Source: Trichomonas tenax (taxonomy: Eukaryota; Parabasalia; Trichomonadida; Trichomonadidae). From it: 64,000 bases of DNA. A program made the position numbers and the translations under genes. The notes under the pieces are model-generated. The model was not told the DNA's origin. It ran no database searches and saw only the letters and a list, made by a program, of their open reading frames with translations. Location: positions 1 through 64,000 of the forward strand of contig JALKBU010000148.1 of the NCBI GenBank assembly GCA_023091735.1. Reading direction: 5' to 3'. Each line of letters opens with the position of its first letter. The first letter of the stretch is position 1. Below are positions 50,651-60,494 of this stretch, in pieces.

Positions 50651-51496
50651 TTAGTCAATGTGATGAGCAGCGCCAGCGAAAACATCATGTCTTTGTTCTT
50701 GCCTTGGTTGTCTGTTTTCTCCAAAAGTGTTACCTTGTGGATTGATAGTGCGACCTTGGCCTGGATAGTTTGGTGGCATTTCTGGATCATTTCCTTCTTC
50801 GTCGCCGAGATCTGAGCAACATCCGCAAAATGGATTTGGAATTAGATTATCCAATGTAAGCTTTGGATCTCCACGTGTTCCACGATGCGGCTGAAGCTTA
50901 TTTAAGTAAATAATCGCCCAAATTGTTCCCATGATGCTCGATAGTAGAGAATCGCATCCGCTTATAGGGAAAAGTACGAGCGATATAATGAACGAAATGA
51001 ATGGCATGTATTTTGGTTTGAAATTTCCAAATTGCGTTGGAACAGATAAATCTTGAAATGCTTGTGCAACTCCGATCATAATAGCAGTTGTTAGAGCGTT
51101 GCCTGTCTGAAATTCTCTGTGTAAAAGATAATCTGAGTTTGTAATCAAATAAAGTCCGCCAACGAACAACAATTGTAACAAATCCGAATATATTGACGAC
51201 ATGACAACAAATCTGAGGTATTCTTTTGATCCCCAAATTGGTTCTAAAACTCTCGAAAAGTATATATAGCAAAGGCATGATAAAAATAACGAGAAAACCG
51301 AGTCTGAAACGAATGGGGCTGTTAATAAAATCCAAATTTTAGGGAATTTGCTGTAAAAATTGCTTCCTTGGAATATAATATAAGGCTGAAATCGAGGTAA
51401 ATAAGCTAAGAACGATACAATGCCTTGAATGATGCACAAAGCTGTCGCAATCTTTGTGTTTTTACTTGCTGGTTGTGTTCCAGGTTCGTTGTTCAA
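50651..51496 (-). CDS. TMEM115/rhomboid-like multi-pass membrane protein
   Basis: About 281 residues with five or six hydrophobic segments (about 18-36, 56-80, 91-116, 130-150, 163-182, 185-198). YFSRVLEPIWGSKEYLRFVV matches the E-x-x-W-G-S-x-E-x-L/Y-x-F motif of TMEM115-type (DUF1751) proteins, Golgi relatives of rhomboids. The rhomboid GxSG serine and catalytic His are absent, as in that family. The C-terminal 80 residues are soluble and Pro/Gln/Asn-rich, with NPFCGCCSDLGDEEG. The frame is open to about 51530 but contains no ATG before the first membrane segment, so the listed 5' end is a TTG and the true start is unresolved; an upstream exon or an indel would explain it. Confidence 0.65.
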   Translation of the reverse strand: MNNEPGTQPASKNTKIATALCIIQGIVSFLAYLPRFQPYIIFQGSNFYSKFPKIWILLTAPFVSDSVFSLFLSCLCYIYFSRVLEPIWGSKEYLRFVVMSSIYSDLLQLLFVGGLYLITNSDYLLHREFQTGNALTTAIMIGVAQAFQDLSVPTQFGNFKPKYMPFISFIISLVLFPISGCDSLLSSIMGTIWAIIYLNKLQPHRGTRGDPKLTLDNLIPNPFCGCCSDLGDEEGNDPEMPPNYPGQGRTINPQGNTFGENRQPRQEQRHDVFAGAAHHID

Positions 51497-51530
51497 TTTG
51501 GAGAGTGTCAGGTTTTTGAAAATTGCTCAA

Positions 51531-51998
51531 ACTAAAATAATTCAAAATATAAATATTGCACACTGAGCAGATTCTTTTTCACATAATATTATCAAAATTT
51601 TCATGAAATCACAGTCTTTCAATTGACATTTTCCAATCTTGATGTGAAAAATAAATTTTACATTTTATATTGTAACTATTTTAAAAGCTAAAATTGAAAA
51701 CAAATTTGAAAAAATATTTTCCAATTTTAATGATAAATTTAAATGTAACATCTTAAACCAGATCATTTTGACACGAAATCAAAAAATTGTCTTCAATTCT
51801 CAACTAATTAATCAAATTATCCCAAAATTGAGACGAAAAACTCATTATACAACAAATTATAATATTATATTTGCATAAAAATTTTTAAAATAATAATTTC
51901 AAAGGTGCTTTTCAGACATTGTTAATTTATTTAGATATGGTATCAAAAGGAGATACCAAAAATGCAGAAAAAGTCAAACTGAAGGCAAAAACGTGACA
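51531..51998. other. Divergent spacer
   Basis: AT-rich, no supported gene. It holds the promoters of the TMEM115-like and eIF4E genes. Confidence 0.4.
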
Positions 51999-52008
51999 TC
52001 ATTTTTAT
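51999..52008 (+). promoter_or_regulatory. Inr-like element of the eIF4E gene
   Basis: TCATTTTTAT runs directly into the ATG at 52009, giving an almost leaderless transcript; it matches the Inr at 16923. Confidence 0.65.
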
Positions 52009-52575
52009 ATGTCAGAAGATAAATCTCCCGACTACAATTTCTACCAGGAATGGCAGTTCTGGGTCATTTTTTGCCGCTATGTTGATAAAGTTCAGTACGA
52101 AATCGAACCTATTGTCAAAGTAAAATCACTCAGTAAATTTGCGGAATATCACGCTTCTCTTCCCGAAATAACACAACTTCGTAACACACCCAATGGCAAG
52201 ATTTCTCTCGCGTTCTTTTCAGATAACATAAAGCCGGCCTGGGAAGACCCAGCAAACAAAGACGGCGGATGTTTATTCTTCGTACTTCCCGAAAACCTCA
52301 AAGATAAAGTCCAGGACGTGTGGGAGTACTTGCTGGCAGCTGCTGCAAGTGGACGAATGAATAAATGGCTCACAGGAAATCACTTAAATACCCACGTTTG
52401 CGGAATAATCGTGGCTCCTAAGAGTCAAAACGCATATTCTTTCGAGATTTGGTTGAGGGGGCCTCCAAAGAATGAGAACTATGAGTCTATAATCATGAAC
52501 AAATTGAAAGATAAATTCAATGTTGATATAATGAAATTACAATACGGAAGCCACAATAGAAAGAACAAGAAATAA
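52009..52575 (+). CDS. eIF4E-family cap-binding protein
   Basis: 188 residues with the eIF4E fold: QFWVIFC at the first strand, SLAFFSDNIKPAWEDPANKDGG with Trp78-Glu79 matching the cap-stacking and base-reading W102-E103 of mammalian eIF4E, VQDVWEYLLAAAASG as the long helix, THVCGIIVAPKSQNAYSFEIW with Trp148 at the W166 position, and a basic Lys-rich tail. The second stacking tryptophan (W56 position) is not seen: the matching segment SLSKFAEYHAS has Phe. This kind of replacement occurs in class 2/4EHP-like members, so cap affinity may be weak. It acts in translation initiation or repression in the cytosol. The start is fixed by the Inr. Confidence 0.88.
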   Translation: MSEDKSPDYNFYQEWQFWVIFCRYVDKVQYEIEPIVKVKSLSKFAEYHASLPEITQLRNTPNGKISLAFFSDNIKPAWEDPANKDGGCLFFVLPENLKDKVQDVWEYLLAAAASGRMNKWLTGNHLNTHVCGIIVAPKSQNAYSFEIWLRGPPKNENYESIIMNKLKDKFNVDIMKLQYGSHNRKNKK

Positions 52576-53062
52576 GATAATGTCTTAATAGAAAATATAG
52601 AGTTTGCTTTATTTATAAATCCAATTTATAGATTTTCATTGTAAAGATTCAAATTATGCATCTGTAAATTACAAACCCACATCGGTATTTAAAATCATTC
52701 TATTTCCTAATATTTTTTTACTATTTTTTTAAAAATTGTATAATAAGGCCTTTAACATTGAAAATCTTATCTACATAGGCATGGATATAAATGCTATATC
52801 AATGTTGTTCACTAAAAATGCTTTATATAAAATTTTCAAAGTAGTATTCTTTTACAATCTCCCAGAGTTTTTAATAAGATATGCTCCAGATAATATAATA
52901 AGAAGCACTTCTATTTGGTTATTTTTTTTGAAATTATATTTTAGATAATGTTTAAGCATGAGGCTTTATGTAAGTAGAAAGATATTCGTTGAGGTGTTTC
53001 TTACAAATTTCATAAGCTTTACATTATTAAAAAGAAATATCGTAATATCAGAATAAATATTA
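52576..53062. other. Convergent spacer
   Basis: AT-rich, no supported gene. Confidence 0.4.
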
Positions 53063-54229
53063 TTAGTTATAGGAAGAAAGTACTGCGTCTGGTTTGCGAA
53101 CAGTCTTTTCATAAGCGCGCTCGAAATCTTTCGGCAGAACAACATATCTATTTCTACGAACAGCGTGCATACCAGCTTCCATACATATAGCAGATATATC
53201 AGCACCACTAATCTTGTCCGGCCTTGAAACGAAGTCCTCAATATCGACTTCTGGCGAAAGATTCATTTTAGATGTAATAACTTGGAAAATCAAGCGCTTC
53301 TGGCGGCGGTCTGGCAGTGGGAATTCAATCTTTCTATCCAAGCGGCCAGGTCTAAGTATCGCAGGATCGAGTGTATCCGCACGATTTGTTGCCATAATTA
53401 CTTTGACTGATGTGCTTTGATCGAAACCATCCATCTGTGCAAGAAGTTCCATGAGAACACGCTGAACTTCACGATCTGAGCCGTGCTCGGCATCGAAACG
53501 TTTTGTAGCAATTGAATCGACTTCATCGATGAATAGAATTGAAGGGGAGTGCTCACGTGCAAGTCTAAATGTATCGCGGACCACTCTTGGGCCTTCACCG
53601 AGGAATTTTTGTACGAATTCAGAACCAACAACTGCGATGAAAGAAGCTGAAGTGTGATGAGCGACAGCCTTCGCGAGCATTGTCTTACCAGTGCCAGGGG
53701 GGCCGTAAAGAAGAACGCCACGCGGCGGATCAATGCCAATCTGTTGATATAAGTCGAGATGTGTTAAAGGAAGTTCTACTGCTTCGCGAATTTCTTGCTT
53801 TTGCATATCGAGACCACCAATGTCTGCGTATGAGATATCTGGTGGATCTGTGACGATTTGTACTGATGTCGTGCCTTCTGGCGGCAAAACGTCAACCAGG
53901 GCTTGGGAGTGCTTGTGTAGTGCGACGCTTGTGTTCGGTTTAAGAAGATGGCGGTCGATTGTCCTCATGACTCTGACCAAGTTTGGAGATCCGCAGTCTA
54001 CGACGGCGTAGTTTGCATCAACCATTTCCACGAAGTTGCCGACAAGTAGTGGGACTGATTGAATTGATTTGACCTCCTCTTGCGCGCGAACAAGTTCTCT
54101 CCTCAAATAACGAAGTTCGTCTTTGATGTATTCTTCTTTAATACCGAGCAGCTCGAGTTCTCTCTCGAGCTCTTTCATCCGGGCATACTGCTCAAGAGAA
54201 TTGTCCTCTTTCGCGGTATTTTCACTCAT
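53063..54229 (-). CDS. RPT3: 26S proteasome regulatory ATPase Rpt3
   Basis: 388 residues, a base subunit of the 19S regulator that unfolds substrates for the 20S core. An N-terminal coiled coil (about 12-58) is followed by the OB domain ([20 protein letters not shown]) and the Rpt3-typical [18 protein letters not shown] and [10 protein letters not shown]. The AAA module has Walker A GPPGTGKT (176-183), pore loop region FVQKFLGEG, Walker B LFIDEVD (232-238), ATKRFD and the arginine-finger segment LRPGRLDRK. The lid is [21 protein letters not shown]. The match to Rpt3/PSMC4 is better than to other Rpts. The C-terminus ends in SYN, while Rpt3 normally ends with a hydrophobic-Tyr-x motif, so the core-docking signal is weakened. 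Confidence 0.93.
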   Translation of the reverse strand: MSENTAKEDNSLEQYARMKELERELELLGIKEEYIKDELRYLRRELVRAQEEVKSIQSVPLLVGNFVEMVDANYAVVDCGSPNLVRVMRTIDRHLLKPNTSVALHKHSQALVDVLPPEGTTSVQIVTDPPDISYADIGGLDMQKQEIREAVELPLTHLDLYQQIGIDPPRGVLLYGPPGTGKTMLAKAVAHHTSASFIAVVGSEFVQKFLGEGPRVVRDTFRLAREHSPSILFIDEVDSIATKRFDAEHGSDREVQRVLMELLAQMDGFDQSTSVKVIMATNRADTLDPAILRPGRLDRKIEFPLPDRRQKRLIFQVITSKMNLSPEVDIEDFVSRPDKISGADISAICMEAGMHAVRRNRYVVLPKDFERAYEKTVRKPDAVLSSYN

Positions 54230-54921
54230 CGAGAATTTAAAATACGGTTTGACGCCAATTTAATACATTTCATATCACATGTCTGTGAACAGGTATAGCT
54301 ATTTTTCTATTTTAACTTTGGAGTCAATATTTCATTCGATATTCAGGTCTATTCATACAATATCCAGAAAACTTATTTAATTTTTATCAAATATATTTTT
54401 TGATTCATGGCTTCTATTTGTTTATTATTAATACACAACTTAACTCATCTTTATATCCCATGATTCTTTAGTCGATCTCTTATTCTTATAAATTAATATA
54501 TCAATTTCATCTTTGAGCTGCTGGAATTTAAAAGAGTAGCTCAATTTAAGATCAACTATTGAGTTTTATGTTTTTAACGTATTTTTATATAAAATTTTTA
54601 TAATCCTTTTTTAGTTATATATTATTATATTTCGATATATTCAGCTCAATTTCAGCCTAAACACCTTTAGTTTAGATTTTGTATTATCAAATTTACTTTT
54701 TCCTTTTTAAACATAATATTTAATGCCGCTATAAATAGTACATCAATACACAGCGAAAATATTGAATATCGACTAATAAATTTATATAATCTTTTGATTT
54801 AGACAAAAAAATTAATAGATTCATTTAGGAATACATATGCATTATCTTTTTCAGCATTAAAATAGATAAACAGAATATTTTGCCATATAGAGTGTCAAAA
54901 GTTAAAAAACTTGATCAAAAC
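54230..54921. other. Divergent spacer
   Basis: AT-rich region between Rpt3 and the M16C protease; no supported gene. Confidence 0.4.
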
Positions 54922-57909
54922 ATGGGATTTGATAAAGCTATTCCATATCTTTATCAAGTTTCAATATATTTTATTCCAATCTTGATGTCAATTGCTTTCC
55001 TGTACGTGAAACCACCGAAAGAAAACGAAATAAATAATTTCGTGTACGTGAAACATCGATATTTCCCAGAATACAACGCAGATATTTATTTATATCGACA
55101 CAAAATACACAATTCACCATACATTCACGTTAAAACCAAAGATAGTCATAATTTTTTCTCGACATCTTTTAGGACAACATGTATTGATAACACGGGATCG
55201 ACACATGTACTTGAACACATGGTCCTTCATGGATCAAAGAAGTACCCTATTCCATCAGTTTTTACCGAATTGATGAAAAGGTCACTTGCGTCGTTCATGA
55301 ATGCTTTCACTTCTATTGAATGGACGGGATATCCATTTTCTTCTACGAATTACAAAGATTTTCATAACGTTCTCGATGTATATTTAGATTCAGTTTTCAA
55401 TCCGAAACTTGAAGAAATAGATTTCCTATCTGAATGTCATCACCTCGAATTTGAGCAACCGGACAATTCATCGAGCAAATTAAGACACTCAGGTGTCGTT
55501 TACAATGAAATGAATGGTGCACTGTCGAATCCTAATGAATATTTTTCAGGTTTAGTTCGCGAAAAGTTATATCCTCACAGTGTATTTCACTATAATTATG
55601 GAGGAAATCCTCCTGATATTGCAAATTTAACTTTCCACAAAATTAAAGATCAACATAATCGTTATTACAGTCCTTCAAATGCATTGTTCTTCCACTACGG
55701 AAGCTTCGACACATCAGAAGTTATGAAAAAAGTTGATGATATCATCAGCAAATTCGAGCCAAAGAATGTTAAAATCCCAGAAGAATTAATTTACGAACCA
55801 CAGTGGGAAGAGCCAAAATTCCTTCGTGAATATGCTCCAGGAGAAGCTGATGATACAGTGAAGGTATCTGTTTCGTGGAAAGTTGGTGATTTAAGGAATA
55901 TTAGTGATATAATCGATTTGAAGATTCTCAGTCAACTTTTAGCTTCATCAGCAATTTCTCCTTTGTTCGTTGAATACATTAAGACAGATATTGGAAAGCA
56001 GTTCTATGAAACAGGTTTCATGGACTATATGAGATCTCCATATTTCTCGATAGGACTTTCAGGTGTTAAGAAATCATTTGCTCCTGAATTCAATACTTCA
56101 TTAATCAAACTTTTAAGCCGGATTTACAAAGAAGGTTTCGATAAAGATCATCTCCAATCAACACTTAATACATTAGAGATTAATCAACGCCACGTTTCAT
56201 CCAACATAGGAATGAAGATGTACGAATCACTTATCAATCAATGGGTTCACGATGTTGATCCATTCCATGTCATCGATATTTCAAAAGAATTCAAGAGAAT
56301 TCGGACATCGTTGAAGCTGCAGCCGCGCTATTTTGAATTATTGATCAGATCTCGGCTATTAGAGAACACCCACCGATTAGATATGATTGTTGAAAACGAT
56401 CCAAAGTTCCTCGAAAAACAAGCTGAGAAAGTTAGTCAAGAACTTGAAGAAATGAAATCAAAGATGACAGATAAAGAAATTCAACAATTTATTGATACAG
56501 CAAACGAAATACGCAAAAGAGTTGATTCTCCAAAGCAAGTTGAACTACTTCCGCAAGTTGTTGTTGAAGATATTAATAAGCAAGCCAAAGTTGAGCAATT
56601 CGAGAAAGATGGCTCAGTATATAAATTCATCAGGCCAACAAATGGAATTATCACTATCAGACTTCGTGCTGATATTCCTTTGGATCACAAGGATCTCTCA
56701 CTTCTGCCAATCATCGAATCATCGATTGTCAACTTAGGATGTGATGACTTAAGCACAGATGAATTCACAAAGAATGCCGGACTTTACACAGGTGGATTCA
56801 TTGCATCTCTTTCTCAAGCAACGCCATTAACAGACAACAAATTGCATGCATCGTTCAATATTGCAACATCATCTCTAAAGGAGGATGTCGAAAAAACAGT
56901 TGAATTACTCAATAAATTAGTCACAAAACCGAATTTAACGAACCAAGAAATGATTAAGATTTCTGTTCTGTCTGGAATTAGCGATTTTAGCAACATGATC
57001 TCAGGTAATGGACACGCTTATGCTGCAAAATACGCAGCTGCTGGTTATTCAGATTCCAATTCTTTGAGTGAAATGTGGTCTGGTGTTTCGAGATATTTCA
57101 TGATGAAATCCAATTCGAATAATTTTGATAAACTTCCTGAAATTCTTCAAAAGCTGTACAAAGAAGTAGTTTTGAATGCTAAATTCACAGCCGCAATTCA
57201 CGCAGATGAAGAGGGGATGCCTAAAGCGGCGGGTCTCGTTAGATCATTGGTTGATGAATTGAATTCTATGCCAAAGACAGAGTATGAACATAAAGATGTC
57301 ATCGGAGAATTCAGAAATCACATTAATGAAAATAAGAATAACATTCTGGCAATAGATTCAGCGACATATTACTGCGCAATAGCAATTCCAGGTCCATCAT
57401 ATGGAAGCGATTTCGAGTCAATGAATAAGCGAACGATTGCAGTTAATTTACTGAAGAGCGAATTTTTGTGGGACTTAGTTCGCGAGAAACTTGGAGCGTA
57501 TGGTATTGTTGGAGGCCACGACCGGTGGAACGGCCCAACATATTTTGTTTCATATCGAGACACAAACCCAGTTGAAGTTTTGAAAGCATATAAATCTGCG
57601 ATCTGTGATGTTGCCGATGGAAAAATCGATGAATCGATGCTGAATCGAACAAAGATTCAAGTATTCGGCCAGTTTGATAATCCCAAGTCTCCATCAGATT
57701 CAGGCGTTTCGTACTTCTCTTCAGGGATGAACCACGAAACAGAACAGAAAGTCAGAGATTGTCTTTTGTCTGTTACAGTTGAAGATGTCATCAGCGAAGC
57801 TCAGAAGATGATAGACGAAGATTGGACATCATGCATTGTTGGAAGTGGAAAAGTTTCAGATAAACTTGAAGGATATCATGTTATACAAGTTAATGAACAA
57901 GAAGAATAA
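54922..57909 (+). CDS. M16C metalloprotease (PreP/Cym1 family) with N-terminal membrane segment
   Basis: 995 residues from the ATG at 54922; the open frame starts 14 codons earlier, but at a TTG. Residues 8-29 (AIPYLYQVSIYFIPILMSIA) are a hydrophobic segment. The first M16 domain carries the inverted zinc motif HVLEH (95-99), then SKKYPIPSVFTELMKRSL, FMNAFTSIEWTGYPFSSTN and the distal metal Glu region HSGVVYNEMNGALSNPNEYF. Domain two, a helical linker (about 510-560) and domains three and four follow, with the C-terminal WDLVREKLGAYGIVGG loop that closes the chamber. PreP/Cym1 proteins degrade targeting peptides in mitochondria; trichomonads have hydrogenosomes instead. The membrane anchor without a typical matrix presequence suggests an ER or surface peptidase, or an outer hydrogenosomal one; this is inference. 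Confidence 0.9.
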   Translation: MGFDKAIPYLYQVSIYFIPILMSIAFLYVKPPKENEINNFVYVKHRYFPEYNADIYLYRHKIHNSPYIHVKTKDSHNFFSTSFRTTCIDNTGSTHVLEHMVLHGSKKYPIPSVFTELMKRSLASFMNAFTSIEWTGYPFSSTNYKDFHNVLDVYLDSVFNPKLEEIDFLSECHHLEFEQPDNSSSKLRHSGVVYNEMNGALSNPNEYFSGLVREKLYPHSVFHYNYGGNPPDIANLTFHKIKDQHNRYYSPSNALFFHYGSFDTSEVMKKVDDIISKFEPKNVKIPEELIYEPQWEEPKFLREYAPGEADDTVKVSVSWKVGDLRNISDIIDLKILSQLLASSAISPLFVEYIKTDIGKQFYETGFMDYMRSPYFSIGLSGVKKSFAPEFNTSLIKLLSRIYKEGFDKDHLQSTLNTLEINQRHVSSNIGMKMYESLINQWVHDVDPFHVIDISKEFKRIRTSLKLQPRYFELLIRSRLLENTHRLDMIVENDPKFLEKQAEKVSQELEEMKSKMTDKEIQQFIDTANEIRKRVDSPKQVELLPQVVVEDINKQAKVEQFEKDGSVYKFIRPTNGIITIRLRADIPLDHKDLSLLPIIESSIVNLGCDDLSTDEFTKNAGLYTGGFIASLSQATPLTDNKLHASFNIATSSLKEDVEKTVELLNKLVTKPNLTNQEMIKISVLSGISDFSNMISGNGHAYAAKYAAAGYSDSNSLSEMWSGVSRYFMMKSNSNNFDKLPEILQKLYKEVVLNAKFTAAIHADEEGMPKAAGLVRSLVDELNSMPKTEYEHKDVIGEFRNHINENKNNILAIDSATYYCAIAIPGPSYGSDFESMNKRTIAVNLLKSEFLWDLVREKLGAYGIVGGHDRWNGPTYFVSYRDTNPVEVLKAYKSAICDVADGKIDESMLNRTKIQVFGQFDNPKSPSDSGVSYFSSGMNHETEQKVRDCLLSVTVEDVISEAQKMIDEDWTSCIVGSGKVSDKLEGYHVIQVNEQEE

Positions 57910-58326
57910 ACAGATAAATAATATAGTTTACTCAAATTTTTTTCTCATTATATTTCAAATCGGATTCCCAATGCATAAAATTGGCTTCAATTTTATGTTT
58001 CAAGCATAAATAACTGCAAATCTAACTTGCAGACTAATTGAATATTATGATTTTATTTTACGGACAATCATTTTAAGAACTTTTTGAAAAACGAAATTTC
58101 TTTTTAATCCATCATAGCAACAAATTACATCCCATCTTTTCACGCAATAAATGGTTTTTCTTTTGCTGAAAGAAGGGCTGTGGTAAAAAGGTTAATAGAA
58201 GAGGGAGACAATTGTTTGGGATTCTTTCTTTGAGGCCCATTATTTCACTTGGATTCTAATTTTTGTGAGTATTTTACAACTAAATATAATTCATGCTTTA
58301 CCAATTTTTTGTTATAACTATTTGAA
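57910..58326. other. Spacer without a supported gene
   Basis: AT-rich convergent region; nothing recognised. Confidence 0.4.
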
Positions 58327-59286
58327 TTAACGATACTTCTTCATAAATAGAAATCGTGGTTTTCTGATGTTTGTGCTTCGAGCTTTGATTGGATAATATA
58401 AAGCAATATTACAAAGTCCAATTGAGATTTGTTGCGGAACTGTTTCAATTAGTAAAGCTATCTCATTAACTTTTAATTCATCAATGAAACTGTTTTTTAC
58501 TGTTCCATAACCATTTCCTTGATGAATAGTGTATTGGCAAATATTGTTGAAAATGTTGCAGTTTTCAATGTGAATTGGATTCATTGCGGAAATTAATTCT
58601 TTAGTGATATTATTTTCGAAAACATTTGTGTATGTGAATTGATAAGAATAAGAACTAGAACGGAGATTGGAATTAAACAAGCAATGATCATATCCTGTGT
58701 TTCCTTTGATATAACAAAAGCTGATGTTGACGTTTTGAAGTGCCCAATAAGTGTAATAAGCTGATGCATACTCCCCTATATTGTTGCTGCAATTCGTGCA
58801 TATATAACGGATGATGCCATAACATTGATGTGTTGTGTAATGTTTATCACTTCCTCCACATTCTGACAAAGAACTTTCGTCAATAAAATTATAAAATCGA
58901 GATTTATAAATTAATTCACAATAACAATGTTGTCCAAATAATGATGAAGAAGTGGATTTGATGGAACAAAATCGATGTTGAACAATATAATTGTTTCCTT
59001 TAACGTAAACAGGTTGTGTGTTGTTCGAAAATGTGCATTCGCTGTGGAGGATTTTGATATTGTTCGTAGATATGTTGATGCATTGTGTTGTGGATTCGAA
59101 TTGACTCTGGAAAACGAAGATTTCAGAATCTCCTGCAACCGTTGGGTTATGGCCTTTGATAACTGAAAAGGGAGAAGGACCGTTGTAATAATGATGCCAA
59201 ACATCTGGTGGAGCGTTGTCAAAGTGAATCACAGAGAAGAGAAACAAATTTAACAAAATCAAAATGGTGGAAATGTTTTTTTTCAA
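58327..59286 (-). CDS. Secreted beta-helix protein of the HxDxxPxDVW family, leader intact
   Basis: 319 residues with ATG at 59286 and a clear signal peptide (ISTILILLNLFLFSVIHF). The signature HFDNAPPDVWHHYYNG follows. The body has beta-helix-like rungs at about 25-residue intervals (NIKILHSECTFSNNTQPV, NNYIVQHRFCSIKST, QNVNISFCYIKGNTG, PIHIENCNIFNNICQY, QISIGLCNIALYYP), rich in Cys and NxS/T. The last 12 residues (PRFLFMKKYR) are not shared with the sister copy at 39.5 kb, because homology ends at 58359; the original 3' end has been replaced. It is the only copy in the window with start, leader and uninterrupted body, so it may be expressed as a secreted or surface protein. The function of the family is unknown to me. 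Confidence 0.65.
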   Translation of the reverse strand: MKKNISTILILLNLFLFSVIHFDNAPPDVWHHYYNGPSPFSVIKGHNPTVAGDSEIFVFQSQFESTTQCINISTNNIKILHSECTFSNNTQPVYVKGNNYIVQHRFCSIKSTSSSLFGQHCYCELIYKSRFYNFIDESSLSECGGSDKHYTTHQCYGIIRYICTNCSNNIGEYASAYYTYWALQNVNISFCYIKGNTGYDHCLFNSNLRSSSYSYQFTYTNVFENNITKELISAMNPIHIENCNIFNNICQYTIHQGNGYGTVKNSFIDELKVNEIALLIETVPQQISIGLCNIALYYPIKARSTNIRKPRFLFMKKYR

Positions 59287-59568
59287 TTCTGAACATTTGA
59301 TTTTTTAATGCAAGTTTCACTTTTTAATCGATAATTTGGAGCATAGATTCACCATCGAATATTATAACGATACAATAATGTTACGGTAACAAAAATATAT
59401 GATTTTGACATCCGACACTTTACACGATTACATTTCAGACTTCAAAATATTTTAGACGTGTAAAAATGAAATTTGATTTGTAAAAAATCTTCTGTCAAAA
59501 TATTAAAACAGGGGACTTCATTCAATTTTTTAAATGCATAAATGTAAGAATATATTGTGCTTCGAGTT
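59287..59568. other. Spacer upstream of the secreted beta-helix gene
   Basis: AT-rich, no supported gene. Confidence 0.35.
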
Positions 59569-59619
59569 GCTTCTCTCTCAACAAGAGGCAGCAAATCAAG
59601 CCCTCCTGTTGACAGAGAG
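59569..59619 (+). repeat. 51-nt foldback repeat, copy 1
   Basis: It begins GCTTCTCTCTCAACAAGAGG and ends CTCCTGTTGACAGAGAG. The two ends are imperfect inverted repeats of each other. It recurs at 59690 with 46 of 51 identities. Confidence 0.75.
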
Positions 59620-59689
59620 GCATGCAGTTCGATTTCAAGGCATTTGCTCTTGAAATCTGCATCTCATCGATCGATTCTTCTTCACCGAG

Positions 59690-59740
59690 GCTTCTTTCTC
59701 AACAAGAGACAGCAAATCAATACCTCCTGTTGATAGAGAG
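59690..59740 (+). repeat. 51-nt foldback repeat, copy 2
   Basis: Same unit as at 59569, 121 bases on. The changes are mostly transitions, including T for C in both stem arms. Confidence 0.75.
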
Positions 59741-60021
59741 TCAACAAATCTCTATTTTTAGCCTATCACAAACGCAACACTCTCATTCTCAATAAATTCG
59801 TTTTATAGATGCTTACCTCTCATTAGCAAGACCTAAACTGCTCCCTAGTGATGACGGTGAATTGCTCAGTTTCATTTCAAAGCTTCAATTATTAAAAACA
59901 ACATCTCATTCCATTCGTTTTTTTATATTTTGTGCTTTTTATGCTATTTAACTTACATTATCATTTATAACATCTCGAATATATTAGGATTATATCATAT
60001 ATTGTTAATAAATGTTTACTT
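59741..60021. other. Spacer without a supported gene
   Basis: Nothing recognised. Confidence 0.35.
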
Positions 60022-60228
60022 TTACTTCAAATGCAAATCAAATAATTTTAATTTATCGTTCACGTACCATTGAGGCGTTAATCTCTCTGGGTCCCATCGC
60101 TCTATGCGAATGAAAGCCTCCGGAGGTGTTTCGTGGACCTTCAATTTTCGTTTTTGAGGAATGGGTAAGCTCTCAACACACACACATATAGCGCTCTGCC
60201 GCGAGCAAGCTCGCGTCCCGCGCATCAT
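60022..60228 (-). CDS. Short frame in a GC-rich island, possible gene fragment
   Basis: 68 codons with ATG at 60228. The DNA from about 60050 to 60235 is markedly GC-richer than everything within 2 kb and includes a perfect palindrome CGCGAGC-AA-GCTCGCG at 60200-60215. The last part (HETPPEAFIRIERWDPERL, then TPQWYVNDKLK) looks like a folded protein end, with many Pro, Trp and Arg that AT-rich spacer would not give. The first 20 residues look out of frame or random. It could be the C-terminal fragment of a gene brought in by duplication or transfer. The family is not recognised. Confidence 0.3.
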   Translation of the reverse strand: MMRGTRACSRQSAICVCVESLPIPQKRKLKVHETPPEAFIRIERWDPERLTPQWYVNDKLKLFDLHLK

Positions 60229-60494
60229 TTATGAAGCATTTAATGGCCACAATAATGTTGAGGTCTTAAAAACAACGTGAAAATCATCATTTTTACACTT
60301 TAAGGTTAAAGAAGCAAACTATATGGGGATGTTTTTACCGAAGGGGACCCGCTAGTTTTGGAATGAGTGGACCGTGTCGAACCTCGTGAAAAGTGTCATT
60401 TATGAAGGGGTGTTTGTTAATATTTCCGATTATTTTAGGCGTTGACTTTATTTTAGAATGTCGGAGCTGAGCCAAATCTACCTTTAAGGCCCGA
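60229..60494. other. Spacer without a supported gene
   Basis: Mixed composition with GGGGAC, GGAGC and GGCCCG patches; no frame. A word AACCTCGTGAAAAGTGTCA at 60380 resembles words near 12401 and 15099. Confidence 0.35.
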
